Assembly: GCA_036505875.1 (NCBI GenBank)
Contig: DASXSR010000168.1
Coordinates: 1-45,850, forward strand
Reading direction: 5' to 3'
DNA length: 45,850 nt
DNA from: Onstottus_A sp036505875
GTDB lineage: Bacteria > Acidobacteriota > Blastocatellia > UBA7656
Notes under the pieces: model-generated
What the model was told of the DNA's origin: nothing
Databases searched by the model: none
What the model saw: the letters and a program-made list of their open reading frames with translations, nothing else
Made by a program: the position numbers and the translations under genes
Shown: piece by piece, positions 35,421 through 42,766 of the stretch
Layout: every line of letters begins with the position of its first letter
How positions within the stretch are numbered: position 1 is the stretch's first letter

Positions 35421-37847
35421 ATGCCGCGAGAACATAAGAGCCGTCGCGAAGTTCTGAACGCGATCAGCGAGCTGCCCTCGCTCAAGGATCTTCTCTCTCA
35501 GCACGACGGCCACTTCGATCACGAACTCGATCTTGAAGTGACGGTGTACGGACGCAACTACGGCGGCAAAAAGGTGGGCCCTTATGTGAAGTTGCTCACT
35601 TACGAACCGGGCGAGACTGTCATGACCGAGGGTGAGTGGGGCGGCAACACTATTTACATGGTGACCACGGGTCACGTAGAGGTTTGGATCAAAGCGCCAA
35701 CTGGTCAGGACATCAAAGTTGCTGAGCTGAAACCCGGCGCGCAGCTTGGGGAGATGAGCGTACTGGCCGGTGTGCCTCGCAGCGCGACGATAAAAGCCCC
35801 GCCAGACACGCCGGCACAGGTGCTGGAGATTCAGCGGCCGGCGCTGCGTCTGCTTCGCAAGCTCAATGCGTTCGGCGAAGGCCTCGACAAGTCGTATCGC
35901 GAGCACAGCCGGGATTCGGTGATCGAGGACCTCAAACCAATCATCAGTCTGACGCCCGAGATGTTTGCCGAGCTGAGAGCGCTTTCGCAGTTCAGAGTCT
36001 TTTCAAAGAACCACGTCCTCATTCGAGAGAAGTCGGCGATCGATCGGATATATCTGATCAAGCGAGGTTGGCTTCGCCGCGCGCGCGGGTCGGGCGAGGA
36101 AGACTATCTGGGCCAGGGCTTTTGCTTCGGGCTGGAAGGCGCGATGAAGAACGCCGCCTGGTTTTATTCGGTGACAGTTATGGGTCGCACCGAAGCGCTT
36201 GAGATTTCAATTCGAACGCTCAGACAGCACATCGCCCTTCGCGAGTCGCTTGTGCGAGAGCTTACGAAGTTTGAGCCGCCTGCTTTTGCATCTCGGGTCA
36301 GCTCAAACCCGCAAGTCAGAGACAAGCAACTTGCGGCGCAGCAAAGCTTGATCGCTACAGGGTTGGTGGACGCGACCAACTTATTGGTGATGGACATGGA
36401 TTTGTGTGTGCGTTGCGGCAACTGCTCGATGGCGTGTCACAAGATCCATGGGCAATCAAGGCTATTGCGTCGTGGCATCCATCTGACTCGACTCGAGGCT
36501 CCGAAGCCGCGCGCGATTCAGAGCGTGCTGTCACCCGCGGTCTGCATGCACTGTCAGGACCCAGAATGCTTGACTGGTTGTCCGACTGGAGCGATCGGCC
36601 GGTTCGAGTTTGGCCAGATCGATATCAATCCGAAGACGTGCATCGGTTGCGGAGACTGCGCGTCGCAGTGTCCTTATAACGCGATCTCTCTGATTTCCCG
36701 AAAGGCAAAACCTGAAGAGATCAAGAACGGTCTTAAGGGGCTGTTGCGTGATTATCTGAGGATCAGACCGGAGCCGCTGCCTTCGGCGGTTGATGCTACA
36801 GAAGACTTGCTTGCGGTTAAGTGCAATCTATGCAGCGACCGTGTGATGCTGAACCCGCCAGGCAGTAAGACTCGCGCCTACAGTTGCGAAGAGAATTGTC
36901 CGACCGGCGCGTTGGCTCGCATCAATCCGAAAGACTATTTCACCGAAATCGGAGCAATAGAAGGACTTATGTTCCTGGACCAGACGCATGCGATCGGCAG
37001 AAACATCCACAAGTCTGATCCTCCAAAACGAACGAGCCACATCGTTGGAATCTTGCTAACGGTCGCATTGACGATTGCCGCAATCGCGGGGCTCCAAGAA
37101 TTCGGGTTGGGTGGGAGACTTGCAGGATTTCTGAACATGCGATGGATCACGGGGCTTGTAGGTCTTGTGGGTATTGCCGGAGTGATGACTTATCCGGTCA
37201 GGCGTCAGATGTACAAACGGCGCGCCGGACCGCTCAGGTACTGGCTGCTGAGCCACACTTACCTCGGAGTGATTGCAGGGATCATGATTCTTCTACATGG
37301 CGGAGTGGATTCGGGCGGAGCCTTGACGACGCTGTTGATGGTCAGCTTCGATCTGGTCATCGCCACTGGGCTCTTGGGAATATTTCTCTACTTGGTTGTG
37401 CCGCGACTGATGACAAAGATCGAAGGAGCGCCGCTGCTGATCGACGATCTGAAGCAGCGGCGCGAGGAACTACAGAATGAGTTGGCTGAGATTGGAAGTT
37501 CATCGTCGGATCAAGTGCGAGAAATCATCATAAGCAAGGTCATCCGGCGATTCGTTTCATTTGGCTTTCTGCTGCGTCAATACTTCAAACGCGAAAGGCT
37601 TGAGGCGATGATCGAGGCGGCAAAGAGAGAGTTCAGTGCTGAGATTAAGGGGCTAAGAGACGGAAAAGATCGACAGAAACTGGAGGGAGCGGTGGAAGCG
37701 GCTGCGACACTGCGACGCGTCGACGCGCTAATCTATCTCCACAAGTCGCTAAAGCTTTGGTTGCCGCCGCACGTAGCGACGACCTCGTTGATGCTCGCGT
37801 TGATGATCGTGCATGTCGTTCAAGTGATTTATTATGCCGCGCGATAA
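35421..37847 (+). CDS. Membrane oxidoreductase: two cNMP-binding domains, poly-[4Fe-4S] ferredoxin domain, cytochrome b-like helices
   Basis: 808 residues. Domain 1 (~55-150) is a cyclic-nucleotide-binding fold with the phosphate-binding cassette PGAQLGEMSVLAGVPRSATI (the G-E-x-S/A-x-L...R-S-A-T core is intact). Domain 2 (~175-290) is a degenerate copy. The HybA/DmsB-like iron-sulfur domain follows with C-x-x-C-x-x-C at 329 (CVRCGNC), CMHCQDPECLTGCP at 375, CIGCGDCASQCP at 407 and CNLC at 468. About five membrane helices lie between ~540 and 806, with His pairs in LLSHTYLGVIAGIMILLHGG and LIYLHKSLKL/MIVHVVQVIYY that could hold b hemes. Likely quinol or ferredoxin oxidoreductase feeding the periplasmic cytochromes, with activity gated by cAMP (inference). 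The ATG at 35421 is preceded by AAGGTA. Confidence 0.9.
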   Translation: MPREHKSRREVLNAISELPSLKDLLSQHDGHFDHELDLEVTVYGRNYGGKKVGPYVKLLTYEPGETVMTEGEWGGNTIYMVTTGHVEVWIKAPTGQDIKVAELKPGAQLGEMSVLAGVPRSATIKAPPDTPAQVLEIQRPALRLLRKLNAFGEGLDKSYREHSRDSVIEDLKPIISLTPEMFAELRALSQFRVFSKNHVLIREKSAIDRIYLIKRGWLRRARGSGEEDYLGQGFCFGLEGAMKNAAWFYSVTVMGRTEALEISIRTLRQHIALRESLVRELTKFEPPAFASRVSSNPQVRDKQLAAQQSLIATGLVDATNLLVMDMDLCVRCGNCSMACHKIHGQSRLLRRGIHLTRLEAPKPRAIQSVLSPAVCMHCQDPECLTGCPTGAIGRFEFGQIDINPKTCIGCGDCASQCPYNAISLISRKAKPEEIKNGLKGLLRDYLRIRPEPLPSAVDATEDLLAVKCNLCSDRVMLNPPGSKTRAYSCEENCPTGALARINPKDYFTEIGAIEGLMFLDQTHAIGRNIHKSDPPKRTSHIVGILLTVALTIAAIAGLQEFGLGGRLAGFLNMRWITGLVGLVGIAGVMTYPVRRQMYKRRAGPLRYWLLSHTYLGVIAGIMILLHGGVDSGGALTTLLMVSFDLVIATGLLGIFLYLVVPRLMTKIEGAPLLIDDLKQRREELQNELAEIGSSSSDQVREIIISKVIRRFVSFGFLLRQYFKRERLEAMIEAAKREFSAEIKGLRDGKDRQKLEGAVEAAATLRRVDALIYLHKSLKLWLPPHVATTSLMLALMIVHVVQVIYYAAR

Positions 37848-37973
37848 TAATCTGTCGTTAGACGCTGCGGGCTATGTCACACTTGAGCTAGATAGATCGA
37901 TGGGAGTTAGGGATTCTCTTTTAGAGATCGAAGTGTACATTGAGTGTTCGCCCCCGGCCCGCGCCGCTGGGCG

Positions 37974-38459
37974 TTATGCAGCCTTCCGTCGTGAGGCGTT
38001 CTTTGATCGAACCACCAGATCGACCTCACAGTCGAGAATGTGCAGTAGAGATAAGAGTTGGTCGATGGACTTTCGATAGTTCTTCTGATCTAACAGACGA
38101 TAGAACTGGGTTGCCGAGGTTCCCAGTCTGCGGATCACCTCACGCTTTGATAGCCTGCTCGTTTGCAGCCGCTCTTGCGCCTCAATGGTGAGCTTGTACA
38201 AAAGCTCATCCCGCAAGTACCAGGGATCCTTGTTATACTCCAGAACCTGCTCGATATGGACCGTCCCGGTCTTGCCGGACTTCAGAACGTAGGTGAAGGC
38301 TTCGTCTCCTAGTTCCTTGTCCGCGTATGCTCGATCCAACGGATCGCTCGGGCCGGGCTGCAGCTTCAGCTTCGAATAAGGAAAGTGCAATGTTCTGTTA
38401 GAGGCTTTGATCTCAAAGGCTTTCTTTCGATTGTTTGCTTTCACCGATCGAATCTTCAT
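37974..38459 (-). CDS. Antitoxin-like protein with helix-turn-helix
   Basis: 161 residues. N-terminal beta-rich part (MKIRSVKANNRKKAFEIK, RTLHFPYSKLKLQPGPSDP) and a C-terminal helix-turn-helix (SKREVIRRLGTSATQFYRLL) like a Cro/XRE-type DNA-binding unit. Overlaps the upstream DUF4160-like gene by 4 bp, so the two are translationally coupled. The arrangement (small DUF4160 protein first, then a protein with a DUF2442-like N-terminus plus HTH) is that of putative toxin-antitoxin pairs. Probably autoregulates through the palindrome at 38659-38676. It faces the opposite way to the cytochrome cluster, suggesting later insertion. Confidence 0.75.
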   Translation of the reverse strand: MKIRSVKANNRKKAFEIKASNRTLHFPYSKLKLQPGPSDPLDRAYADKELGDEAFTYVLKSGKTGTVHIEQVLEYNKDPWYLRDELLYKLTIEAQERLQTSRLSKREVIRRLGTSATQFYRLLDQKNYRKSIDQLLSLLHILDCEVDLVVRSKNASRRKAA

Positions 38460-38650
38460 AGCAGACCTTCCGATTCAAGTTCCTGTATCAATTTGAGGAC
38501 CCGACGGGAGATTCTTCCCTTCATCGCCTTCTTGTTGTCCAGGTCCCACTTCACAACAAGCCTTCCGTCACGGTAGACATGAACATGCCGGGGAGGATGG
38601 TCGCTAATCCAAGAGAAAAAGACGTAACCGCCCCGACGAATCTTCGGCAC
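38456..38650 (-). CDS. DUF4160 family putative toxin
   Basis: 64 residues beginning MPKIRRGGYVFFSWISDHPP, then RHVHVYRDGRLVVKWDLD and ISRRVLKLIQELE: the D-H-P-P-R-H-V/F-H-V core is the signature of DUF4160, small proteins usually paired with DUF2442 or HTH antitoxins. The GTG start at 38650 is the only reasonable one. Toxic activity has not been shown for this sequence. First gene of a two-gene unit, 8 bp downstream of a perfect inverted repeat. Confidence 0.82.
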   Translation of the reverse strand: MPKIRRGGYVFFSWISDHPPRHVHVYRDGRLVVKWDLDNKKAMKGRISRRVLKLIQELESEGLL

Positions 38651-38658
38651 TGCGAAAG

Positions 38659-38676
38659 GTTACCGCAGACGGTAAC
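38659..38676. promoter_or_regulatory. Palindromic operator candidate of the DUF4160/HTH pair
   Basis: GTTACCG-CAGA-CGGTAAC is a perfect 7-bp inverted repeat with a 4-bp spacer, located 8 bp before the GTG start of the DUF4160 gene. Position and symmetry fit a binding site for the HTH partner, giving negative autoregulation. It also lies in the leader of the divergent FHA-cytochrome gene (112 bp before its ATG). Confidence 0.6.
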
Positions 38677-38787
38677 ACTTGTCAATACGGGTGCAGTGTC
38701 TCAAACTCAAGATAGGACGTTGTTTTTGCCATTTTTGGTAGCCTCGCGTATACTCCTTTGACACTCCGCATCGAACGCCAGACGATC

Positions 38788-41700
38788 ATGGCTGGAAAGA
38801 ATCGATTCATCATAAAGCGAAAAGACAGCGACGTCTCGGTTGACGACGTCGTCCTCGAGACCGAGGGTCTGGTCGTCGGGCGGTTGATCTCCAATGATGT
38901 GGTGCTCAATCATCGCGCGGTGTCGCGCACCCATGCCGGCATAAACCAGATCGGCAGCGACTTCTGGCTGTTCAATCTTTCCAAATCAAATGGCACGTCG
39001 CTTAATGGCGAGCTCGTTGACAGAACGGCGCTCGCAGACGGTGACGTTATCCAAATTGGCCCTTACCTGCTACGCATCAGTTATCAGGCTCAGGCGCTTG
39101 CGATCACTGTCGAAAGGCAGTTGCAAGTGCAGACCGCCGAAGGCTCGATCGTTCTCCCGGCCGCGCCCCCCGGAGCCGGTGCGGAGGACGCCAGCGCCAC
39201 GATTGTAATTAAAGCGCCAGTGATTCCCAGCCCTCGTAAGACACCCGGCGGATCGGGTCTCGTTCAAGGCACTGGTCTGCTGACGGGCGTTCTGCGCGCT
39301 GTGGATGAACAAGCGCTCGAGATCTTCTGGAAGAACCGTAAGCGAGAGGCAGGAAAAATCGAGGCGAGAACTCCGCTCCATCCGCGAGGCGGACAGAAAC
39401 TCGGCAAAGCGCGGTTCAATTGGAGGCCCACTCTTGATCTGAGGCGCTTGTGGCGAAAGTCATACTTCGCATGGGGCGGGGCGGGCTCGTTGCTCGCTTC
39501 CATCGTCGCGATCGTAGTTTATCAAGGCGCATATGCTCCAGGTCCGGTGTCGTCCGCGCATACTTCATCAACGATTTCGGCTCGCGGCATCGCCGATCAT
39601 GCGAATGCAAATTCATGCTCCAGCTGCCATGGAGTGACCAAAGGTATGCAGGATAACTGCATCGATTGTCATTCGACGAAGACGTTTCGCCCGACGATCT
39701 ATGACGCACATCGGCGAGAAAACATCGAGTGCACGAGTTGTCACACTGAACACCAAGGCCCTGACATTCGGGCGGGGCTGGTGAGCTACGGCTTGTGCTC
39801 GCGCTGTCATAACGGACTCTACAGGATTGAGACCGGCGAGCGAACGGGTAATATGTTGCCGATCCCGCACGGGGGGACCGTTGGTTATCCCAGGGTTAAT
39901 GGGAAGTGGCAGTGGAAGCTGCTGACGGCCGATGATTTGAGGAGAAGAGGTTTTCCCAGCACGTCAGCCGATATCGTGGCCTCTCAAGGTCCAAAAGAGC
40001 AATTTCATGCGGTTCATCAACAGGGACGGATGCTCAACAGGATGAGCTGTGCCGACTGTCACAGTGCCGGAATCCTAGGGGACGCACGATACCGGCAGTC
40101 TCCTCGAGACGAATGCGTGAAGTGCCACGGAGTCAGGAATGCCCAGGGTGTACAGCAGCAAGCAAACTGCAACACGTGTCATCAGCAACATGGACAGAGC
40201 GAAGACTTGGCGAAGGTTTTGACAACCGGCGCCGGCGATAACAAGAAGCTGAGCGCATACATCGCGGCGTTGGATGCCGGCGGAGGGCCAGGTCAGGGAA
40301 CACGACGGGCAACAGCAAGCGCGAATCTGTTTAGCGGCGTCGGACCAGCGGACGTGCTCAGGCAGAACAAAGCAGGGATTCGCTCTGTGCTTGCATCGAA
40401 TCTCGGCGCAGTTCCGTGGTATGCGTGGGTGGGTCTGATAGCCGCGCTGCCGCTCGCCGCGCTTGGGGTAATGGCCCTCGGAACGGCCCGAAGCAGCGGA
40501 TACTTGAGGACTGCCGCCGCCGTGAAACTGGCTCCCACAGCCGATTCCATGCCGACGGGCTCGATCGACCTTGAGAAGCTGAAAGCTGAAGGCCCGGCGT
40601 ATCCTCACCCGGTCGTCGATCCGGTGTTATGCATTGGCTGCCACGCCTGCGTCGAAGCTTGTCCCCACGACGTGCTGGCAATCGTAAATGGGATCTCGAC
40701 GCCGGTTGCCCTCGACCAGTGCATGGAAGACACAAGCTGCCAGGTCGAGTGCCCGACTAATCCCAAGGCTTGCATCGTAATCAACACAGCTAAGAAGATC
40801 CCGCAGCGAAAGGTGCCGGCTCGTGATCAACGGCTGAAGACGAACGTGGAGGGCATCTATATGATTGGCGATGTCTCCGGCGTGCCGTTGATCAAGAACG
40901 CGATCAACGAGGGCGCGCAGGTCATCGATTATATCAGCGAAGACCTCAGTAACGAGGGCCCGAAGCCGAACGCGGAGTACGACGTCGCGATCATTGGGAT
41001 TGGACCGGCGGGGTTGTCGGCCGCGGTGATGGCCAAGCAGCGGGGGCTTCGCTACGTCGCCATCGAGCAAGACAAGCTGGTAAGCACGATTGCAAACTAT
41101 CCAGCGAACAAGTACGTCTTCTTCAAGCCTGACACGGTTGTGGCGAAAGGCGGCATTCCGCTTCCGGGCGCTGGCGACAAGAAAGAATCGATGCTCGAAG
41201 CGTGGACTCAGACCATGATGTCCAATGGAGTCGAGGTCTTTGAGGAGGAGAGCTGTAAGGACATCAAGCGCGAAGATGGGCTGTTCAACGTGCTCACCGA
41301 ACAAGGACGGTTAAAGGAGATTTCATCTTACAAAACGCGCAAGGTGATCCTGGCGATCGGGAACCGGGGCACGCCCATGAAGCTGAAGGTTCCAGGCGAA
41401 GAATTGAAGAAGCTTGTGCAGCCAGGACCAACCTTTGCGCGTCATTGCCCCCGATGCGGAGAAAAGCGTTACGAGCAGGCGCATCACTGCGTGAAGTGTG
41501 GGCTCGAGCTACCGGTGCGAACGCCTCCTCCGTACGAGGACATGAAGGTTAAATACAAACTCTCCGACCCCGATGATTTCGTGGGCAAAAAATGTATTGT
41601 CGTTGGGGCAGGGAACTCAGCGATCGAGGCGGCAGTAGATCTGACCGGCTTCAAGCGAGAAGGCGATTCGCTTACTTTTGACCGAACGAACGAAGTTACT

Positions 41701-41955
41701 CTGGTAGTACGCAGCGACTTCAAAGGCGACCTGAAGCTGGGCAACAAGATGAACGTGTACGATTGCATCGACGCGGGAAAGATAAAAGTGTTCTTCAGAA
41801 CGGAGATCAAAGAGATCAAAGAGAATGAAGTCGTGCTGATGGACGTGCGGACGAAAGAGGAGAAGGCTAGACTCGGAAACGATTACGTCTTTGCATTAAT
41901 AGGCGGTGAGAAGCCCACGAAGTTTTTGGAGGGGCTGGGAATCAAAATCGGTTAA
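38788..41955 (+). CDS. FHA / heptaheme cytochrome / ferredoxin / FAD-NAD(P) oxidoreductase transmembrane fusion
   Basis: 1055 residues from ATG 38788 (TTG 38758 possible). Domain order: FHA (~15-105: VVGRLISNDVVLNHRAVSRT, SNGTSLNG, phosphothreonine-binding residues intact); a basic linker; TM1 (~228-248); seven heme sites at 277, 291, 315, 337, 421, 443 and 461; TM2 (~545-566); ferredoxin CIGCHACVEACP at 615 plus CMEDTSCQVECP; then a flavoprotein module. That module has GIYMIGDVSG (689), the FAD-type GIGPAGLSA (~735) and VVGAGNSAIEAAVD (~938) for NAD(P), with a four-Cys zinc-ribbon insert (CPRCG...CVKCG, 887-909). Two TMs put FHA and flavin/Fe-S sides in the cytoplasm and the hemes in the periplasm. 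It would move electrons between NAD(P)H and periplasmic hemes in one chain. Confidence 0.92.
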   Translation: MAGKNRFIIKRKDSDVSVDDVVLETEGLVVGRLISNDVVLNHRAVSRTHAGINQIGSDFWLFNLSKSNGTSLNGELVDRTALADGDVIQIGPYLLRISYQAQALAITVERQLQVQTAEGSIVLPAAPPGAGAEDASATIVIKAPVIPSPRKTPGGSGLVQGTGLLTGVLRAVDEQALEIFWKNRKREAGKIEARTPLHPRGGQKLGKARFNWRPTLDLRRLWRKSYFAWGGAGSLLASIVAIVVYQGAYAPGPVSSAHTSSTISARGIADHANANSCSSCHGVTKGMQDNCIDCHSTKTFRPTIYDAHRRENIECTSCHTEHQGPDIRAGLVSYGLCSRCHNGLYRIETGERTGNMLPIPHGGTVGYPRVNGKWQWKLLTADDLRRRGFPSTSADIVASQGPKEQFHAVHQQGRMLNRMSCADCHSAGILGDARYRQSPRDECVKCHGVRNAQGVQQQANCNTCHQQHGQSEDLAKVLTTGAGDNKKLSAYIAALDAGGGPGQGTRRATASANLFSGVGPADVLRQNKAGIRSVLASNLGAVPWYAWVGLIAALPLAALGVMALGTARSSGYLRTAAAVKLAPTADSMPTGSIDLEKLKAEGPAYPHPVVDPVLCIGCHACVEACPHDVLAIVNGISTPVALDQCMEDTSCQVECPTNPKACIVINTAKKIPQRKVPARDQRLKTNVEGIYMIGDVSGVPLIKNAINEGAQVIDYISEDLSNEGPKPNAEYDVAIIGIGPAGLSAAVMAKQRGLRYVAIEQDKLVSTIANYPANKYVFFKPDTVVAKGGIPLPGAGDKKESMLEAWTQTMMSNGVEVFEEESCKDIKREDGLFNVLTEQGRLKEISSYKTRKVILAIGNRGTPMKLKVPGEELKKLVQPGPTFARHCPRCGEKRYEQAHHCVKCGLELPVRTPPPYEDMKVKYKLSDPDDFVGKKCIVVGAGNSAIEAAVDLTGFKREGDSLTFDRTNEVTLVVRSDFKGDLKLGNKMNVYDCIDAGKIKVFFRTEIKEIKENEVVLMDVRTKEEKARLGNDYVFALIGGEKPTKFLEGLGIKIG

Positions 41956-41988
41956 GACCTTGTACCGCCAAAGACGGAGGCGATGGGC

Positions 41989-42759
41989 ATGAGGATAAAA
42001 CTTCTGCCAAGTAGCGCTGGACGCCAGTCGCAGTTTCAGTCCTTGACTTCTTTCATCGTCGACGACAGGCTTGCGATTGACGCCGGAAGCCTCGGGTTCG
42101 CGCTGACTCCAGGCGAGATCGGCGCCGTCCGTCACGTGATTGTAACTCACGCCCACAGTGATCACACGGCTTCGTTGCCGATTTACATCGCCGAAGCGTT
42201 TCCCGTTCTCGATGGTCCAATCAGCATCTACGCAAGCGGCGAGGTAATAGGGATACTCAGGCAGCACGTGTTCAACGACGACGTGTGGCCCAACTTCGAG
42301 AACATCCGACTTCGGAACGGCAGCGGCGCCACGATCGAGTTTCGTGAATTGCGCGCTGCCGAGACTATTACGATCTCGGGAATTGAGGTGACGCCGGTTT
42401 TGGTAAATCATATCGTTCCGACCTTCGGGCTGCTGTTGCGAATTGAAGCGACGGCGGTGTTGTTTAGCTCCGATACACACATCACTGATGAAATCTGGAA
42501 GCTTGGACGCGAGACTGAACTACTGAGGGCGGTCTTTGTGGACGTCTCGTATCCGAACGAGATGAGCGAACTGGCTGCGGCGTCGAAACATCTTACGCCT
42601 GAGCTACTCGCGGCGGAGCTTCGCAAGCTCAACCGTGACGTTGAGGTCTACGCAGTGCACATCAAACCGAGCAACCGTGATGAAGTGATCAAACAGCTCG
42701 CCGCGCTGAATGATTGGCGCGTTGGGGTTGCTGAAATCGACCGAATATATGAATGGTAG
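41989..42759 (+). CDS. Metallo-beta-lactamase-fold cyclic nucleotide phosphodiesterase-like protein
   Basis: 256 residues from ATG 41989, chosen because GGAGG lies 8 nt upstream (ATG 41983 would be too close). MBL metal motif THAHSDHTASLP (H-x-H-x-D-H), then VTPVLVNHIVPTFG, LFSSDTHITDEIWK and VYAVHIKPSN supply the later His and Asp ligands. The pattern VFNDDVWPNFENI ... VNHxVPTxG ... SKHLTPELL resembles class II cAMP phosphodiesterase-like MBL proteins I know from Geobacter-type bacteria, rather than RNase Z. Predicted to hydrolyse cAMP in the cytoplasm. Lies between the FHA-cytochrome fusion (33 nt) and the adenylate cyclase (7 nt), so the three genes are very probably co-transcribed. Confidence 0.78.
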   Translation: MRIKLLPSSAGRQSQFQSLTSFIVDDRLAIDAGSLGFALTPGEIGAVRHVIVTHAHSDHTASLPIYIAEAFPVLDGPISIYASGEVIGILRQHVFNDDVWPNFENIRLRNGSGATIEFRELRAAETITISGIEVTPVLVNHIVPTFGLLLRIEATAVLFSSDTHITDEIWKLGRETELLRAVFVDVSYPNEMSELAAASKHLTPELLAAELRKLNRDVEVYAVHIKPSNRDEVIKQLAALNDWRVGVAEIDRIYEW

Positions 42760-42766
42760 TTAAACT

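Noticed and set aside
40630..40650. CIGCH in the FHA fusion as an eighth heme site
   Set aside because: It is part of CIGCHACVEACP, a ferredoxin C-x-x-C-x-x-C-x-x-x-C-P motif on the predicted cytoplasmic side.
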